From assembly GCA_037893245.1 (NCBI GenBank), contig JBAIAA010000008.1, positions 2,646,001-2,710,000 of the forward strand: a stretch of DNA of 64,000 nucleotides, in the 5' to 3' direction. Position 1 is the stretch's first letter, and every line of letters starts with the position of its first letter. Source of the stretch: Crossaster papposus (Eukaryota > Echinodermata > Asteroidea > Velatida > Solasteridae). The translations under genes were made by a program, and so were the position numbers. Of this stretch, positions 38,761 through 48,415 are shown one piece after another. Under the pieces are notes generated by a model, which worked only from the letters and a program-made list of their open reading frames with translations, was not told where the DNA came from and did no database searches.

Positions 38761-39877
38761 TAGAACTTACGCATTGACAGACATCCAAAAAAATTGCTAG
38801 ATCAGCAAAAAAACAGTGGATGTCGTCGTGCGTAGAAAAATAACAAAACCAACAACAGCCAAGTGCGACCTCCCGAAGTATACGGGGTTTCTACTCTGTG
38901 AACCCAAATCAGCCACCTGTACCCGTCTTAGCGAATTGAGTGATATATCGCATGACAGTGTTAACCGCTTTCTCCAACGTGAAAACTTTGCTCCTGAAGA
39001 TCTTTTTCTAGAAGCGTCAGCAAGGCTTATTCTTGAAGGTGGGACGCTATCGGTTGATGATACGGTGCTGGATAAACCTTATACCCATTACACGGCTTTA
39101 GTCGGGCATTACTACTCAGGAAAGCACCACAAAACCGTCAAGGGTATTAATCTCATCACGCTTTATTACACGGACATCAAAGGCTACACCTTGCCCGTTA
39201 ATTTCCGTATTTACAATCCAGCCGATGGCAAAACTAAAAATGACTACTTTGTCGATATGCTGAAAGAAGTACTGGCATGGGGACTCGAACCTGCATGTGT
39301 TACCGGTGACTCTTGGTATAGCAGTATTGGAAACCTCAAAGCTGTGAAAAACAATGGTTTGGGTTTTATGTTCGCTGTTAAAAGCAACCGTACTGTCTCT
39401 GTGCAAAAGGGTAACTACCAACAGGTGCAGAGCCTGGAGATTCCCGAAGAAGGAAAAACTGTATGGCTACGTAACTTTGGTCATGTACGACTCTACCGGA
39501 CGCGACTCAAAAACGAGCTGCGCCATTACGTTGTTTACACTCCTCATGTCGGAGCAGATCTATCTCCACGATCTGATTTTGATCAGCTGCACCAACATCA
39601 TTGGGCGATCGAAGAGTATCACCGGGCATTAAAGCAACTCTGCAACATCGAGCGTTTTCAGGTGAGAGGGGAGCGACAGGTCCGGAATCATATTTTTGCG
39701 GCTATCTTTGGCTATACCTGTCTTCAGGCGATGAAAGTATCAGGGTCACTCAGAAGCGTCTATAGCGTCAGGAAAGACGCCCTCAAAGAAGCTACCTGGG
39801 ATTTCATAAAAAGCTTCTCCGAGGGGAAGGAATGGTTGAGGCCATTTTTTGCCGGACCTGTCAATGCGTAAGTTCTA
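38761..39877 (+). mobile_element. IS701-like element copy 3, 1117 bp
   Basis: Complete, with target duplication GAAGG (38756-38760 and 39878-39882). With copy 2 it brackets puuB in direct orientation, but each copy has its own duplication, so these were separate insertions. Confidence 0.96.
38816..39871 (+). CDS. IS701-like transposase
   Basis: 351 residues, intact, one substitution (Thr for Asn in KGYTLPVN) from the common form. The catalytic DD-E blocks are all present. Confidence 0.93.
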   Translation: MDVVVRRKITKPTTAKCDLPKYTGFLLCEPKSATCTRLSELSDISHDSVNRFLQRENFAPEDLFLEASARLILEGGTLSVDDTVLDKPYTHYTALVGHYYSGKHHKTVKGINLITLYYTDIKGYTLPVNFRIYNPADGKTKNDYFVDMLKEVLAWGLEPACVTGDSWYSSIGNLKAVKNNGLGFMFAVKSNRTVSVQKGNYQQVQSLEIPEEGKTVWLRNFGHVRLYRTRLKNELRHYVVYTPHVGADLSPRSDFDQLHQHHWAIEEYHRALKQLCNIERFQVRGERQVRNHIFAAIFGYTCLQAMKVSGSLRSVYSVRKDALKEATWDFIKSFSEGKEWLRPFFAGPVNA

Positions 39878-39986
39878 GAAGGTACTGAGTCCGCTATTTT
39901 AACGCAGCTCCCACTGTGTCAAAGGCTGGCAGAAGCCGTCATTAGAAGAGAAGACGGGTATAAGGTACTTGCAACGGAGAGTAATT

Positions 39987-40562
39987 ATGTCAGGGCTTAT
40001 ACGACAAATTGTCAAAAATCATGAACATACGGTTCGCCTTTTGGACTGCATTGATCGTGAGGTGGCGGGGTACCGAGAAGACGCTGACTATCAGCCAAAG
40101 TTGAGTATTATACAGGAGGCAATGGAGTATCTGTATAACTATGCCAATACGCTTCACCGCCCACTGAAAACCAGTGTGATTGCTCAAATAAGACCGTTGC
40201 TATCAGCACCAGACAGCCGTGCACAGATTGAACAGATTGAAAGTCAGCAGCAGCAAGTGTGCGTGCTGAGTGAAGCGCTGTTTGATCGGTTTAATCAGGT
40301 GGCAGCAGGACAAGTGATTCCTGTTAGTGTATTACTGACGCATTATCAGGAATACAGTCATCTTCAGAGACAACATATCACCATGGTGCAGAAGTGGTTG
40401 ATACCCGCAATTAGACAGCATCTGACTGACCAGGATTTACTGAGGGTTGAAACCGCGCTGAAAGAAAATCCGGATCCGTTATTTGGTGTGCATGTTTGGG
40501 ACAGTTACGAAAACTTATACCAGCATATTATAAAAAATAGCCGGTCTGTTGAAGTAGTATAG
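39987..40562 (+). CDS. hemerythrin-like helical-bundle protein
   Basis: 191 residues from ATG 39987, which has a GGAGAG ribosome site; upstream alternatives lack one. It begins SGLIRQIVKNHEHTVRLLDCID, matching the first helix of the HHE/hemerythrin family with a ligand-like His. YLYNYANTLHRPLK is the expected second-helix region, and later HLQRQHITMVQKWLIPAI matches a third. The usual Glu after the HxxP pair is not obvious (HRPLK), so iron binding may be altered. Cytosolic and all-helical. Its function, perhaps redox or oxygen sensing, is not shown. Convergent with dgt, 4 bases apart. Confidence 0.65.
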   Translation: MSGLIRQIVKNHEHTVRLLDCIDREVAGYREDADYQPKLSIIQEAMEYLYNYANTLHRPLKTSVIAQIRPLLSAPDSRAQIEQIESQQQQVCVLSEALFDRFNQVAAGQVIPVSVLLTHYQEYSHLQRQHITMVQKWLIPAIRQHLTDQDLLRVETALKENPDPLFGVHVWDSYENLYQHIIKNSRSVEVV

Positions 40563-40566
40563 TTTT

Positions 40567-42009
40567 TTAAATTGCTGACAGTCGTTGATACTCATCGACG
40601 ACAAAATGGTCTGTCATGCCACTAATGTAATCGATGATTAAGCGTACCCGGTAATACCACTCAAGGTCGTTACTCACGGCTTCTGAGTGTTTAGCCGTCA
40701 TTATATCCGTGATGGCATTGCGGTAGGCAGCTATATACTTTTTGGGTAATCGATGAAAGAGCCTTTGTTCAATAAATGCCGTGTCTGAATCTTTATAGAC
40801 AATGCTTTCAAAAACTGTGCGTGGCAGTGTCAGTAACTGTTTGTAGATATTCATTAAACCGATCAGCGCTGCATGCCCCCTTAACTCAGGCGTTTCTTTT
40901 TCCAGACTGTTAAACACATATCTGACAGCAACGGTTTTTAAGGTTTCAAGTGCCAAATGTTGAGGTGATCCGCCATTAAGCAGGGGTTCATCCAATGTGC
41001 CCTCAAACACCTGCTGGTGTTGTGCGAGATAACGATCAGCGGCATAACTGACCAGTTCTTTGACCAGTTGGGTACGCAGGCGGGTGATAAAGTGTTGTTC
41101 GTCGGCGTGTTTGGCAGTATTGATAATGGTTAGCAGGTAGTCGTCATTCGTAGTATTGAATTCCTGCCATACACTCGTCAGACGGTGTTGTAATTCACTG
41201 AGTGAGAGGATACCTTTGTCAACCGCGTCTTCCAAATCAGCAATGCAGTAGGCAATATCATCAGCGGCTTCCATAATGTACACCAATGGGAATCGGCACC
41301 CTTCGGCTATGTCTAATGATGACCACATGGATTGAACCAGAGATTGTTCACTGTAATAAAACCCTGGTTTTTTTTGTCGATAGTAAAGGCTATCAGAGGG
41401 TTCAGGTATTTGATTGTAGGAGGGACGAGTATATTTCAAAAGAGATGCTATTTGAGAATATGTCAGATTTAAGTGCTGAAGGCTGTGAATGATACGCAAC
41501 CCTTGCGCATTGCCTTCAAAGGTACATAAATCGGGCAACAGTGTCTCTGTAAACAGTATTGAGTGCCCTGACTGGTTTTGTAATGCCTTGGTATGCAGCG
41601 TAGCCGCATGTGTATGAAGCCATTGACTGATGGTTGCTTCGCCAAAGTGCCCAAACGGCGGATTCCCAACATCATGGAGCAGGCAGGCCATTTCGACAAG
41701 ATTAGTCACCGCGGTTTCTATGCCCGTGAGGTGATAATGGTCGAGCTGTTTGTTATTTTGCAGTCGGGAAAGAATGGTTTGTGTCAGAAAGCGACCCGTT
41801 TGTTGAACCTCCAATGAGTGGGTCAGCCGGCTACGCACAGCGGCATTGGTTTCTAATGGGTAAACCTGTGTTTTTTGTTGCAGCCGTCGAATAGCGGCGG
41901 ATTGAATGATGCGCCCACGGTTACTTTCTGTTTCTTCTAATAGCGAACGCGGTTGTTTGACTGAACTACTCACTGGGCGAGAAGCCGTAATTTTTTTGAG
42001 GTAATTCAT
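40567..42009 (-). CDS. dgt: dGTP triphosphohydrolase / HD-domain dNTPase
   Basis: 480 residues. An HD-domain phosphohydrolase that cleaves dGTP (or other dNTPs) to the nucleoside and triphosphate, controlling nucleotide pools. Metal motifs: the His of RSRLTHSLEVQQTG (about 63), the HD of CLLHDVGNPPFGHFGE (about 113) and a later EAADDIAYCIADLEDA Asp (about 248). The start RGRIIQSAAIRRLQQKTQVYPL is classical for Dgt. The gene is intact and alone, with its promoter region (42010-42145) bounded by IS6 copy c. Confidence 0.92.
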   Translation of the reverse strand: MNYLKKITASRPVSSSVKQPRSLLEETESNRGRIIQSAAIRRLQQKTQVYPLETNAAVRSRLTHSLEVQQTGRFLTQTILSRLQNNKQLDHYHLTGIETAVTNLVEMACLLHDVGNPPFGHFGEATISQWLHTHAATLHTKALQNQSGHSILFTETLLPDLCTFEGNAQGLRIIHSLQHLNLTYSQIASLLKYTRPSYNQIPEPSDSLYYRQKKPGFYYSEQSLVQSMWSSLDIAEGCRFPLVYIMEAADDIAYCIADLEDAVDKGILSLSELQHRLTSVWQEFNTTNDDYLLTIINTAKHADEQHFITRLRTQLVKELVSYAADRYLAQHQQVFEGTLDEPLLNGGSPQHLALETLKTVAVRYVFNSLEKETPELRGHAALIGLMNIYKQLLTLPRTVFESIVYKDSDTAFIEQRLFHRLPKKYIAAYRNAITDIMTAKHSEAVSNDLEWYYRVRLIIDYISGMTDHFVVDEYQRLSAI

Positions 42010-42145
42010 CGGGCATGACCATAGGCAATAAGTGATACTACGCTATCAGAGTATTATATTAAGTAGAGCTGGTAGTTGGGTCAATGTGTTCTATAATACT
42101 GGCCGAGGTTTGGTGATTACATTGCTGTTTATCAGGCCTCGGTGG

Positions 42146-42959
42146 GGTTGTGTTGCAAACTGACACCAGCTGATGAAGGTGCTACTCTCTGATTCAAATT
42201 TTGCCGTTCAGCTGAGCTTTATTCCATGGATTTTTCCGGTCGCCACTATCCTGAGCATCTCATTCTCCAAACCATCCGTTGGTATTTACGCTACAGCCTG
42301 AGCTACCGGGATCTGGAAGAAATATTGGAAGAGCGTGGCGTTGAGATTGATCACACGACACCTTATCGCTGGGTGCAGAAGTATGCGCCTCAACTAGAAG
42401 CGGAACATCGTAAGCGTCGCAATCCCTGCGGGAAGTCGTGGCGGATGGATGAAACCTATATCAAGATCAAAGGGGAATGGGTCTATCTCTACCGAGCCGT
42501 TGATACTGAAGGCAATACCGTTGATTTTCTACTGACGAAGTACCGGGATAAGAAAGCGGCTACCCGCTTTTTCAAAAAGGCCATTCGTCTCAATGGTCAG
42601 CCAGAGAAGGTCTCCATCGATAAGAGCGGCTCCAATACCTTTGCGCTGAAGGATATCAATACCGCCCTGAAAGAAGAGAAGAAAAAGCAGATAGAGATTC
42701 GACAGAGCAAGTACCTGAATAACCTGGTAGAGCAAGATCACAGGGGTATTAAGCGCCTGACAAAACCAATGATGGGCTTTCACAGCTTCAAAACAGCCAA
42801 AAATACGCTGAAGGGTATAGAGCTATGCCATATGATCAGGAAAGGCCAATATAAGAAAACGGAAGCAGCGAATGACTGGGAGTATTTCTACTCCCTGGCA
42901 GTCTAACTATGTCCAGAGAATAGCTCCGCTCAACTGTCTCCCGTAGATGCAACACAACC
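42146..42959 (+). mobile_element. IS6-like element, 814 bp, copy c
   Basis: The same element as copies a and b. Its right end cuts into a Y-shaped structured element, whose left half is missing on the other side, and no 8-base duplication is seen. It therefore marks a deletion or rearrangement endpoint. Confidence 0.95.
42226..42906 (+). CDS. IS6-family transposase
   Basis: 226 residues, the same protein as the other two copies and intact (WRMDETYIKIK, VSIDKSGSN, LVEQDHRGIKR). Confidence 0.95.
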   Translation: MDFSGRHYPEHLILQTIRWYLRYSLSYRDLEEILEERGVEIDHTTPYRWVQKYAPQLEAEHRKRRNPCGKSWRMDETYIKIKGEWVYLYRAVDTEGNTVDFLLTKYRDKKAATRFFKKAIRLNGQPEKVSIDKSGSNTFALKDINTALKEEKKKQIEIRQSKYLNNLVEQDHRGIKRLTKPMMGFHSFKTAKNTLKGIELCHMIRKGQYKKTEAANDWEYFYSLAV

Positions 42960-43041
42960 CTTGAAAGGCATGAGCCTTCCTGCGTAACCACGCCTAGCTA
43001 CAGCAACTCTGGGTTTCGCTGAGTTTGTGTTCTTATGTCAA
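42960..43041. repeat. Y-shaped structured intergenic element, copy 3 (right part only)
   Basis: It aligns with the right third of copy 2: CTTGAAA-GCATGA-CC, TTCCTGCGTAACC-CGCCTAG, then the B-arm TACAGCAACTCTGGG and the outer arm TTCTTATGTCAA ending at 43041. Everything to the left has been removed with the IS6 insertion. Confidence 0.8.
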
Positions 43042-43192
43042 CAGAGCCTCATACTATTCTCGTCATCTTTTGATATGACCATGCCTATCAGAAGGCGGTC
43101 ACCCTATGGGCTGAATTACGAATACCCCGTTATAGAAAAGTGCGTTAAATTATCTATAACTCACTTTAATAGACAATAATGGCCAACACCGA

Positions 43193-44188
43193 ATGATGAA
43201 CGAAGCAGGAAAAAGCGTTAAAAGAGACGAACCCCCTTTTTTAAGCTGTGTGGTTCCCGTGTTTAATGAAGGCGAGGTGATTACTGCCTTTATCCCGGCA
43301 CTGGCAGAGCAACTTCAAGCCCTGACCAACCGTTATGAAATTATTGTCGTGGATGATGGCAGCACAGATTCTACTGTTGCTGACGTTACCCCGTTTTGCT
43401 CCCATTTACCGGTTAAACTCATCGGCCTTTCCAGAAATTTTGGCAAAGAGGCTGCTCTCACCGCAGGGCTTGATGCCTGTCAGGGTGACGCGGTTCTTTT
43501 AATTGACGCTGACTTTCAACACCCTCTGGCCATGATTCCTGTCTTCCTGGATTACTGGAAAAAAGGCTTCGATATGGTCTACGGTGTTCGCAAAGGCCGG
43601 GATGATGAGTCGTTTCTAAAGAAAAAAGGCGCTGATTCTTTTTACCGCATTATGAGTTTCAGCACAGGGGTTGATGTCCCTGCCAATGCCGGTGACTTTC
43701 GCTTAATGAGCCGCAATGTCGTCGAAGCACTAAAAGCACTGCCAGAGCGTGGCCGGTTTATGAAGGGCATTTACGCATGGGTCGGCTTTAACAGCATTGG
43801 CGTCCCTTTTGATGTTCAGGAAAGAGCCGCTGGGCAAACGGGCTGGAGTTACAGAAAACTTACCAGCTTAGCACTCTCGGGTATCACGTCTTTTACAACG
43901 ATACCCTTACGGGCAGTAGGCATTTTGGGACTAGCAATCTCCATTATTTCAGTACTCTATGCCTTTTTTATTATTTTCACGACACTCTTTCTCGGCTCAG
44001 AAACGGCGGGCTGGCCCAGCATTGTCACTGCGATTACCTTTATTGGCGGGGTTCAGTTACTCTCCCTTGGGGTTCTGGGTGAATACATTGCAGGGATCTT
44101 TAATGAGGTAAAGCAGCGCCCGACCTACCTTGTCGATAAACAATGTGGTTTTGAAAAAGAGCAGGATGATGCACCGACTTTTGAATAA
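43193..44188 (+). CDS. GT2 glycosyltransferase, polyprenyl-phosphate sugar type
   Basis: 331 residues. The N-terminal GT-A domain has VVPVFNEGEVI, EIIVVDDGSTDSTV (about 58), LSRNFGKEAALTAGLD and IDADFQHP (metal DxD-like, about 105), as in DPM1/ArnC/GtrB enzymes. These transfer a sugar from a nucleotide donor to undecaprenyl phosphate on the inner face of the membrane. Two C-terminal transmembrane helices (about 240-305) anchor it. It overlaps gtrA by 23 bases, and a deacetylase follows, so the cluster should make and flip a modified lipid-linked sugar for surface glycan decoration. Confidence 0.88.
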   Translation: MMNEAGKSVKRDEPPFLSCVVPVFNEGEVITAFIPALAEQLQALTNRYEIIVVDDGSTDSTVADVTPFCSHLPVKLIGLSRNFGKEAALTAGLDACQGDAVLLIDADFQHPLAMIPVFLDYWKKGFDMVYGVRKGRDDESFLKKKGADSFYRIMSFSTGVDVPANAGDFRLMSRNVVEALKALPERGRFMKGIYAWVGFNSIGVPFDVQERAAGQTGWSYRKLTSLALSGITSFTTIPLRAVGILGLAISIISVLYAFFIIFTTLFLGSETAGWPSIVTAITFIGGVQLLSLGVLGEYIAGIFNEVKQRPTYLVDKQCGFEKEQDDAPTFE

Positions 44189-44555
44189 TCAGCTAGCTAA
44201 GTTTGTTGTCGTAGGGTCGGTAGCCGCTGGCGTTCATCTCAGTGTTTTACATACTGTGGTCAGTCTGTTGTCAATTGAACCCTTAGTGGGTAATGCCATA
44301 GCATTCAGTATTGCTTTTATAGTGAGCTACACCGGCCAAAGCTTATGGACCTTCAATCACAAACAGCACAACCATAAAGGCGCTGTATGGCGATTTTTAC
44401 TCACACAACTACTTTGTAGCTTTGCACTCAATCAGGGACTTTACGCGCTGCTACTGTCCTTTACACCATTCAATTATCTGGTCGCGAGCTTTATTGTCTT
44501 AATCACTGTGCCTGTCGTGACCTACACGATCAGCAAATACTGGGCGTTTAAATGA
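44166..44555 (+). CDS. GtrA-family membrane protein (lipid-linked sugar flippase)
   Basis: 129 residues from MMHRLLNNQLAKFVVVGSV, with four predicted transmembrane helices, the GtrA/DPMS layout. FVVVGSVAAGVHLSVLH in helix 1 and the C-terminal ISKYWAFK are typical. It probably translocates the polyprenyl-phosphate sugar made by the preceding GT2 enzyme across the inner membrane. Its end overlaps the next gene by 4 bases (ATGA). Confidence 0.85.
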   Translation: MMHRLLNNQLAKFVVVGSVAAGVHLSVLHTVVSLLSIEPLVGNAIAFSIAFIVSYTGQSLWTFNHKQHNHKGAVWRFLLTQLLCSFALNQGLYALLLSFTPFNYLVASFIVLITVPVVTYTISKYWAFK

Positions 44556-45376
44556 AGCGGATAACCCTTTGCGCCGATGATTATGCAATAACCCCTGGTG
44601 TTTCTCAGGCGATTCTTGCCCTAGCTGAAAGCAAGCGTATCCATGCCACCAGCTGCATGGTCACCACCGACTTCTGGCAAAGTGCAGCACCGCTATTCAA
44701 GCCCTATATTGGAACAATCGATATCGGGTTGCACCTGAACCTGACCGAAGGCAAGGGGTTAACCCCTGCCTTTGAGCAGGGCTTCCCTGGGTTGCATAAA
44801 TTACTGATCACCAGTCATTTACGGCAACTGAATGACCAGCACTTACTGGAAGAAATCCGGGCACAAATTAGCAGCTTCATCACTACCACAGGTCGCACCC
44901 CTGACTTTATCGATGGGCATCAACATATCCACCACCTGCCTAAGGTGAGAAAAGCCTTGCTCACTGCGATGGAAGACACTGTTCCCAAGTCATCCTGGGT
45001 GCGTAGTGTCACTCCGCTATTCAATCCCGTAAAATCCCTGAAAAGCCATGTCATCGAACGTAGCGGTGCTAAAATATTACGCTCTCTGCTTTCTCAGGCG
45101 GGTTACCCAACCAACCACGGATTTGCCGGTGTTTATTCATTATCACCTGAAGAGGCTTTCAGACCCTTAATGCAGGCATGGCTTAATGACTTACCGGATA
45201 AAGGGTTGATTATGTGCCATCCGGGGTATCCTGGTAGCACTGAGACAGGTCTAGAGCATACTGAAGCCCGTCAAATAGAATACGACTATATGCGCTCTGA
45301 ACATTTTTTAACTGACTGCCATAAAGCCAGTGTTCAACGTTGTCGACTCAGTCAAAGCCTTGATACAGAAACTTAA
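44552..45376 (+). CDS. ChbG/HpnK (YdjC)-family carbohydrate deacetylase
   Basis: 274 residues. A metal-dependent deacetylase fold with LCADDYAITPGV (Asp pair, about 6-17), IDIGLHLNLTEGKGLTP and DGHQHIHHLPKVRKAL (His ligands, about 120-135). CHPGYPG (about 223) is the C-terminal motif. Members remove N-acetyl groups from chito-oligosaccharides or from hopanoid and other lipid sugars. Its overlap with gtrA suggests the substrate is the sugar handled by the GT2/GtrA pair; this is inference. It ends convergent with the anti-sigma remnant, overlapping it by 4 bases. Confidence 0.85.
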   Translation: MKRITLCADDYAITPGVSQAILALAESKRIHATSCMVTTDFWQSAAPLFKPYIGTIDIGLHLNLTEGKGLTPAFEQGFPGLHKLLITSHLRQLNDQHLLEEIRAQISSFITTTGRTPDFIDGHQHIHHLPKVRKALLTAMEDTVPKSSWVRSVTPLFNPVKSLKSHVIERSGAKILRSLLSQAGYPTNHGFAGVYSLSPEEAFRPLMQAWLNDLPDKGLIMCHPGYPGSTETGLEHTEARQIEYDYMRSEHFLTDCHKASVQRCRLSQSLDTET

Positions 45377-45922
45377 CTCCACCCTTTAAGCTCAATACAT
45401 TTACCTCTATAGAGAACAGGACTGTTGGGGTTTGAATTCTCCGTGACCACCAGCTCCGAGCTGGCAATCAATGATTGCCACTCTGTAGGCGTCAGATAAC
45501 GAATATCATCCACCTGTTGCAAACTACTCAGCAAGTTCAGCTTTCCGGTTTGGCTGTTACGCACCCATACCATAGACCGGCCAATATCTACCTTCTTCAT
45601 GCTTAAGTTACGTTGCATGCGAATACTGGATGCGCCCGGTTTATCGCCCTGGTAAGCCACAAGTGCAAAGTGGTCGCGTTTATCCGGTGCTGACATCATC
45701 GCCAAATATTTTGCGGGTTGAATAAATTCAGTAGCACTCGATGTAGGCGCTGTGTTTGCGTTCACCCAAAACATATTCACGACAATCCCGATACTAAACG
45801 CACCGGCAAGAGCCGCTGGCAAAAACAAACGACGGCGCCATCGTAGTTCTCTCGAAGTTTCTGAGCGTTGCTGTTTAGGTTGGCAAATATGTTGCAGCGT
45901 TTTCCATACTCGCTCTGGCGGG
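45373..45922 (-). pseudogene. RskA-like anti-sigma factor, N-terminus lost to an IS
   Basis: From PPPERVWKTLQHICQP onward it has a short cytoplasmic part, one transmembrane helix (LPAALAGAFSIGIVVNMFWV) and a periplasmic domain. The periplasmic domain contains the RskA C-terminal pattern DHFALVAYQGDKPGASSIRMQR ... GRSMVWVRNSQTGK. The first six residues of the open frame come from the IS5-like terminal repeat. The normal sigma-binding N-terminal domain and any neighbouring sigma-factor gene are missing, so it cannot regulate. Confidence 0.78.
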
Positions 45923-47024
45923 GGCGTTGTTGAATAAATCACCGGATAGCCCTGATTGACGATAAGTGGCTAAGGTTCGTATCCTAATGTCCTTTTTTTG
46001 CAGACATCATCTCGCTATGCCTTACAAACACAACGAAGCTCGTCGCCATAAGATCAAAAAATCGACTTATAAAGTGACGAATTGGTCTGATTATAATAAC
46101 GCACTGCGAAAAAGAGGTGATATTACCGTCTGGTTTACGGATGCAGCTATCACTATCTGGACGCCAGCGCCCATCCAAAAACGAGGTGCGCCGACACAAT
46201 ACTCGGATCTGGCGATTGAGACCTGCCTTATGCTCAGGCAGGTTTTTAGCTTACCGCTAAGGCAGACTGAAGGTTTTGCTAGATCTCTGGTTAAGCTCAT
46301 GGGGTTACAGCTTAAAGTCCCTGATTACAGCACTCTCAGTAAGCGAAGCATCAATTTATCATTGCAAAAGCTCATCGATACCTGTGAGCCTGGTTCTCAC
46401 TTTCTGGTAGATAGCACAGGATTGAAGGTTTATGGCAAGGATGAATGGAATCAGGAAAAACACGGTACGAAGCCTAAACGTACTTGGCGAAAACTGCATT
46501 TAGCCATCGATGAAAATCATCATGTCGTTGCAAGTGACCTTACCGGAAAAGAGATAGGTGATACTTCAGTTTTGCCTAATCTGCTGGATCAAGTTGATGG
46601 ATTTGAGGTTTTCATGGCCGATGGAGCCTATGATAGCGACAAGGTTTATCAGCAAATTAAACAGAAGCAAGCTGCTGCTAAAATCGTGATTCCACCACCT
46701 AAAAATGCTGTGCCTGACAGTAGTCAGCACAATACACGAAACGAGGCAGTAGCCCTCATAAAAGAGCGAGGTCGCATGGCGTGGCAAGGGCTAACCGGAT
46801 ACGGCCTGAGAGCCTTGGTTGCATTGGCTATGCTTCGCTATAAAACCATTATCGGCTCAAAGATGAAAGCACGTGAACTACCTCAGCAAAAAACGGAGGC
46901 AGAGGTTTCCGTTCGCGTGTTGAACAGGATGACCGGTTTAGGGATGCCGATATCAGTTAAAGCTAGCTGAAAAAGGCCTGGATACAGGCTCGATCAGGCT
47001 GAGCTTTATTTATTCAACAACGCC
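45923..47024 (+). mobile_element. IS5-like (IS903-group) element, 1102 bp
   Basis: Complete, ends GGCGTTGTTGAATAAA / TTTATTCAACAACGCC. The left flank is an anti-sigma gene and the right flank is the inside of an IS701-like element. The 9-base flanks differ (TCTGGCGGG, TCGTGGAGA), so the two sides were joined by recombination between copies or by deletion. Confidence 0.95.
46017..46970 (+). CDS. IS5-family transposase
   Basis: 317 residues from MPYKHNEARRHK. The core has FLVDSTGLKVYG (first Asp), FMADGAYDSDKVY (second) and a late RNEAVALIKERG / MAWQGLTGYGLRALV region for the Glu. Intact. It differs from the copy at 59226 by three residues (Asn/His, Glu/Ala, Ala/Glu). Confidence 0.93.
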   Translation: MPYKHNEARRHKIKKSTYKVTNWSDYNNALRKRGDITVWFTDAAITIWTPAPIQKRGAPTQYSDLAIETCLMLRQVFSLPLRQTEGFARSLVKLMGLQLKVPDYSTLSKRSINLSLQKLIDTCEPGSHFLVDSTGLKVYGKDEWNQEKHGTKPKRTWRKLHLAIDENHHVVASDLTGKEIGDTSVLPNLLDQVDGFEVFMADGAYDSDKVYQQIKQKQAAAKIVIPPPKNAVPDSSQHNTRNEAVALIKERGRMAWQGLTGYGLRALVALAMLRYKTIIGSKMKARELPQQKTEAEVSVRVLNRMTGLGMPISVKAS

Positions 47025-47780
47025 TCGTGGAGATAGATCTGCTCCGACATGAGGAGTGTAAACAACGTAATGGCGCAGCTCGTTTTTGAGTCGCGTCCGG
47101 TAGAGTCGTACATGACCAAAGTTACGTAGCCATACAGTGTTTCCTTCTTCGGGAATCTCCAGGCTCTGCACCTGTTGGTAGTTACCCTTTTGCACAGAAA
47201 CAGTACGGTTGCTTTTAACAGCGAACATAAACCCCAAACCATTGTTTTTCACAGCTTTGAGGTTTCCAATACTGCTATACCAATAGTCACCGGTAACACA
47301 TGCAGGTTCGAGTCCCCATGCCAGTACTTCTTTCAGCATATCGACAAAGTAGTCATTTTTAGTTTTGCCATCGGCTGGATTGTAAATACGGAAATTAACG
47401 GGCAAGTTGTAGCCTTTGATGTCCGTGTAATAAAGCGTGATGAGATTAATACCCTTGACGGTTTTGTGGTGCTTTCCTGAGTAGTAATGACCGACTAAAG
47501 CCGTGTAATGGGTATAAGGTTTATCCAGCACCGTATCATCAACCGATAGCGTCCCACCTTCAAGAATAAGCCTTGCTGACGCTTCTAGAAAAAGATCTTC
47601 AGGAGCACAGTTTTCACGTTGGAGAAAGCGGTTAACACTGTCATGCGATATATCACTCAATTCGCTAAGACGGGTACAGGTGGCTGATTTGGGTTCACAG
47701 AGTAGAAACCCCGTATACTTCGGGAGGTCGCACTTGGCTGTTGTTGGTTTTGTTATTTTTCTACGCACGACGACATCCAC
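47025..47780 (-). pseudogene. IS701-like transposase, C-terminus missing
   Basis: The first 252 residues are readable, with both catalytic Asp blocks (the second altered to GDYWYSS), then truncation. The catalytic Glu block AIEEYHRALKQ is gone, so the protein is inactive. Confidence 0.93.
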
Positions 47781-47835
47781 TGTTTTTTTGCTGATCTAGC
47801 AATTTTTTTGGATGTCTGTCAATGCGTAAGTTCTA
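47025..47835 (-). mobile_element. IS701-like element copy 4, 3' part deleted
   Basis: The transposase start and right terminal repeat (ending 47835) are present; the remainder stops at the IS5-like boundary. About 300 bases of the element are missing. Confidence 0.95.
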
Positions 47836-48132
47836 AAGTAGATCAGTGTTTTCTTGTGTATGAAGTCCATCAACAAGGCTTTCTCCTTGATAGAATCGGA
47901 TAGCATGAACAACAAAGTGTGAATCAATAAGCTCCTTTGTAAAAGCTGCATGCAAATCGATATGAATAGACATTTTCTCATCTGATTTAGATTCATCAAG
48001 CTGATCAAAACACAAACGCATAACCCTCGTTTTATCCATTGAAAACTGACGAGATTCTTTAAATCTGAATTTACCTGTGTTTACTGAAGAAAACAAAGGA
48101 TCTTTCTGTTTAAATGACAGGCTATTATGCAT
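47836..48132 (-). pseudogene. hypothetical protein, 3' end cut by an IS701-like element
   Basis: About 99 residues from MHNSLSFKQKDPLFSS to the IS edge, with the stop supplied by the IS. It has alternating strand-like segments (KFRFKESRQFSMD, MSIHIDLHAAFTKELIDSHFVVHAIRFYQG) and no signal peptide. I do not recognise it. The right flank of the IS shows no matching target repeat because the other IS side is deleted, so the missing end is not in the window. Confidence 0.45.
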
Positions 48133-48415
48133 CAATGGTTACTGTAAAATCTTAATTTCTAGTGGATTTACCTAGATATTGATCTGTATTCGTGATTATT
48201 ATGCACTCTTAACCTTTTTTGAATGACAGTGGCTGTATATTACGGAGGGTTTACATCGAAAAAAAATTGATCAATTATTTGGGGTATATGAAAGTCTCTT
48301 CTGACACAGGAGCTACAGAAGATAAACCATAGCTCCAATATGATGCGTAAGGGGAGTGGCATAGAGAAGTTTACCGGAGTATGGTGAGTCTTTCTTCCCT
48401 TTCGCCTTTGCCGCT

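Noticed and set aside
36072..39877. Composite transposon carrying puuB
   Set aside because: Each IS701-like copy there has its own 5-base duplication, so the two inserted independently; only the 57456-61879 pair shows a shared outer duplication.
40567..42009. Anti-phage dNTPase role for the dgt gene
   Set aside because: Sequence is compatible with housekeeping dGTPase and no defence genes are nearby; nothing supports a defence island here.
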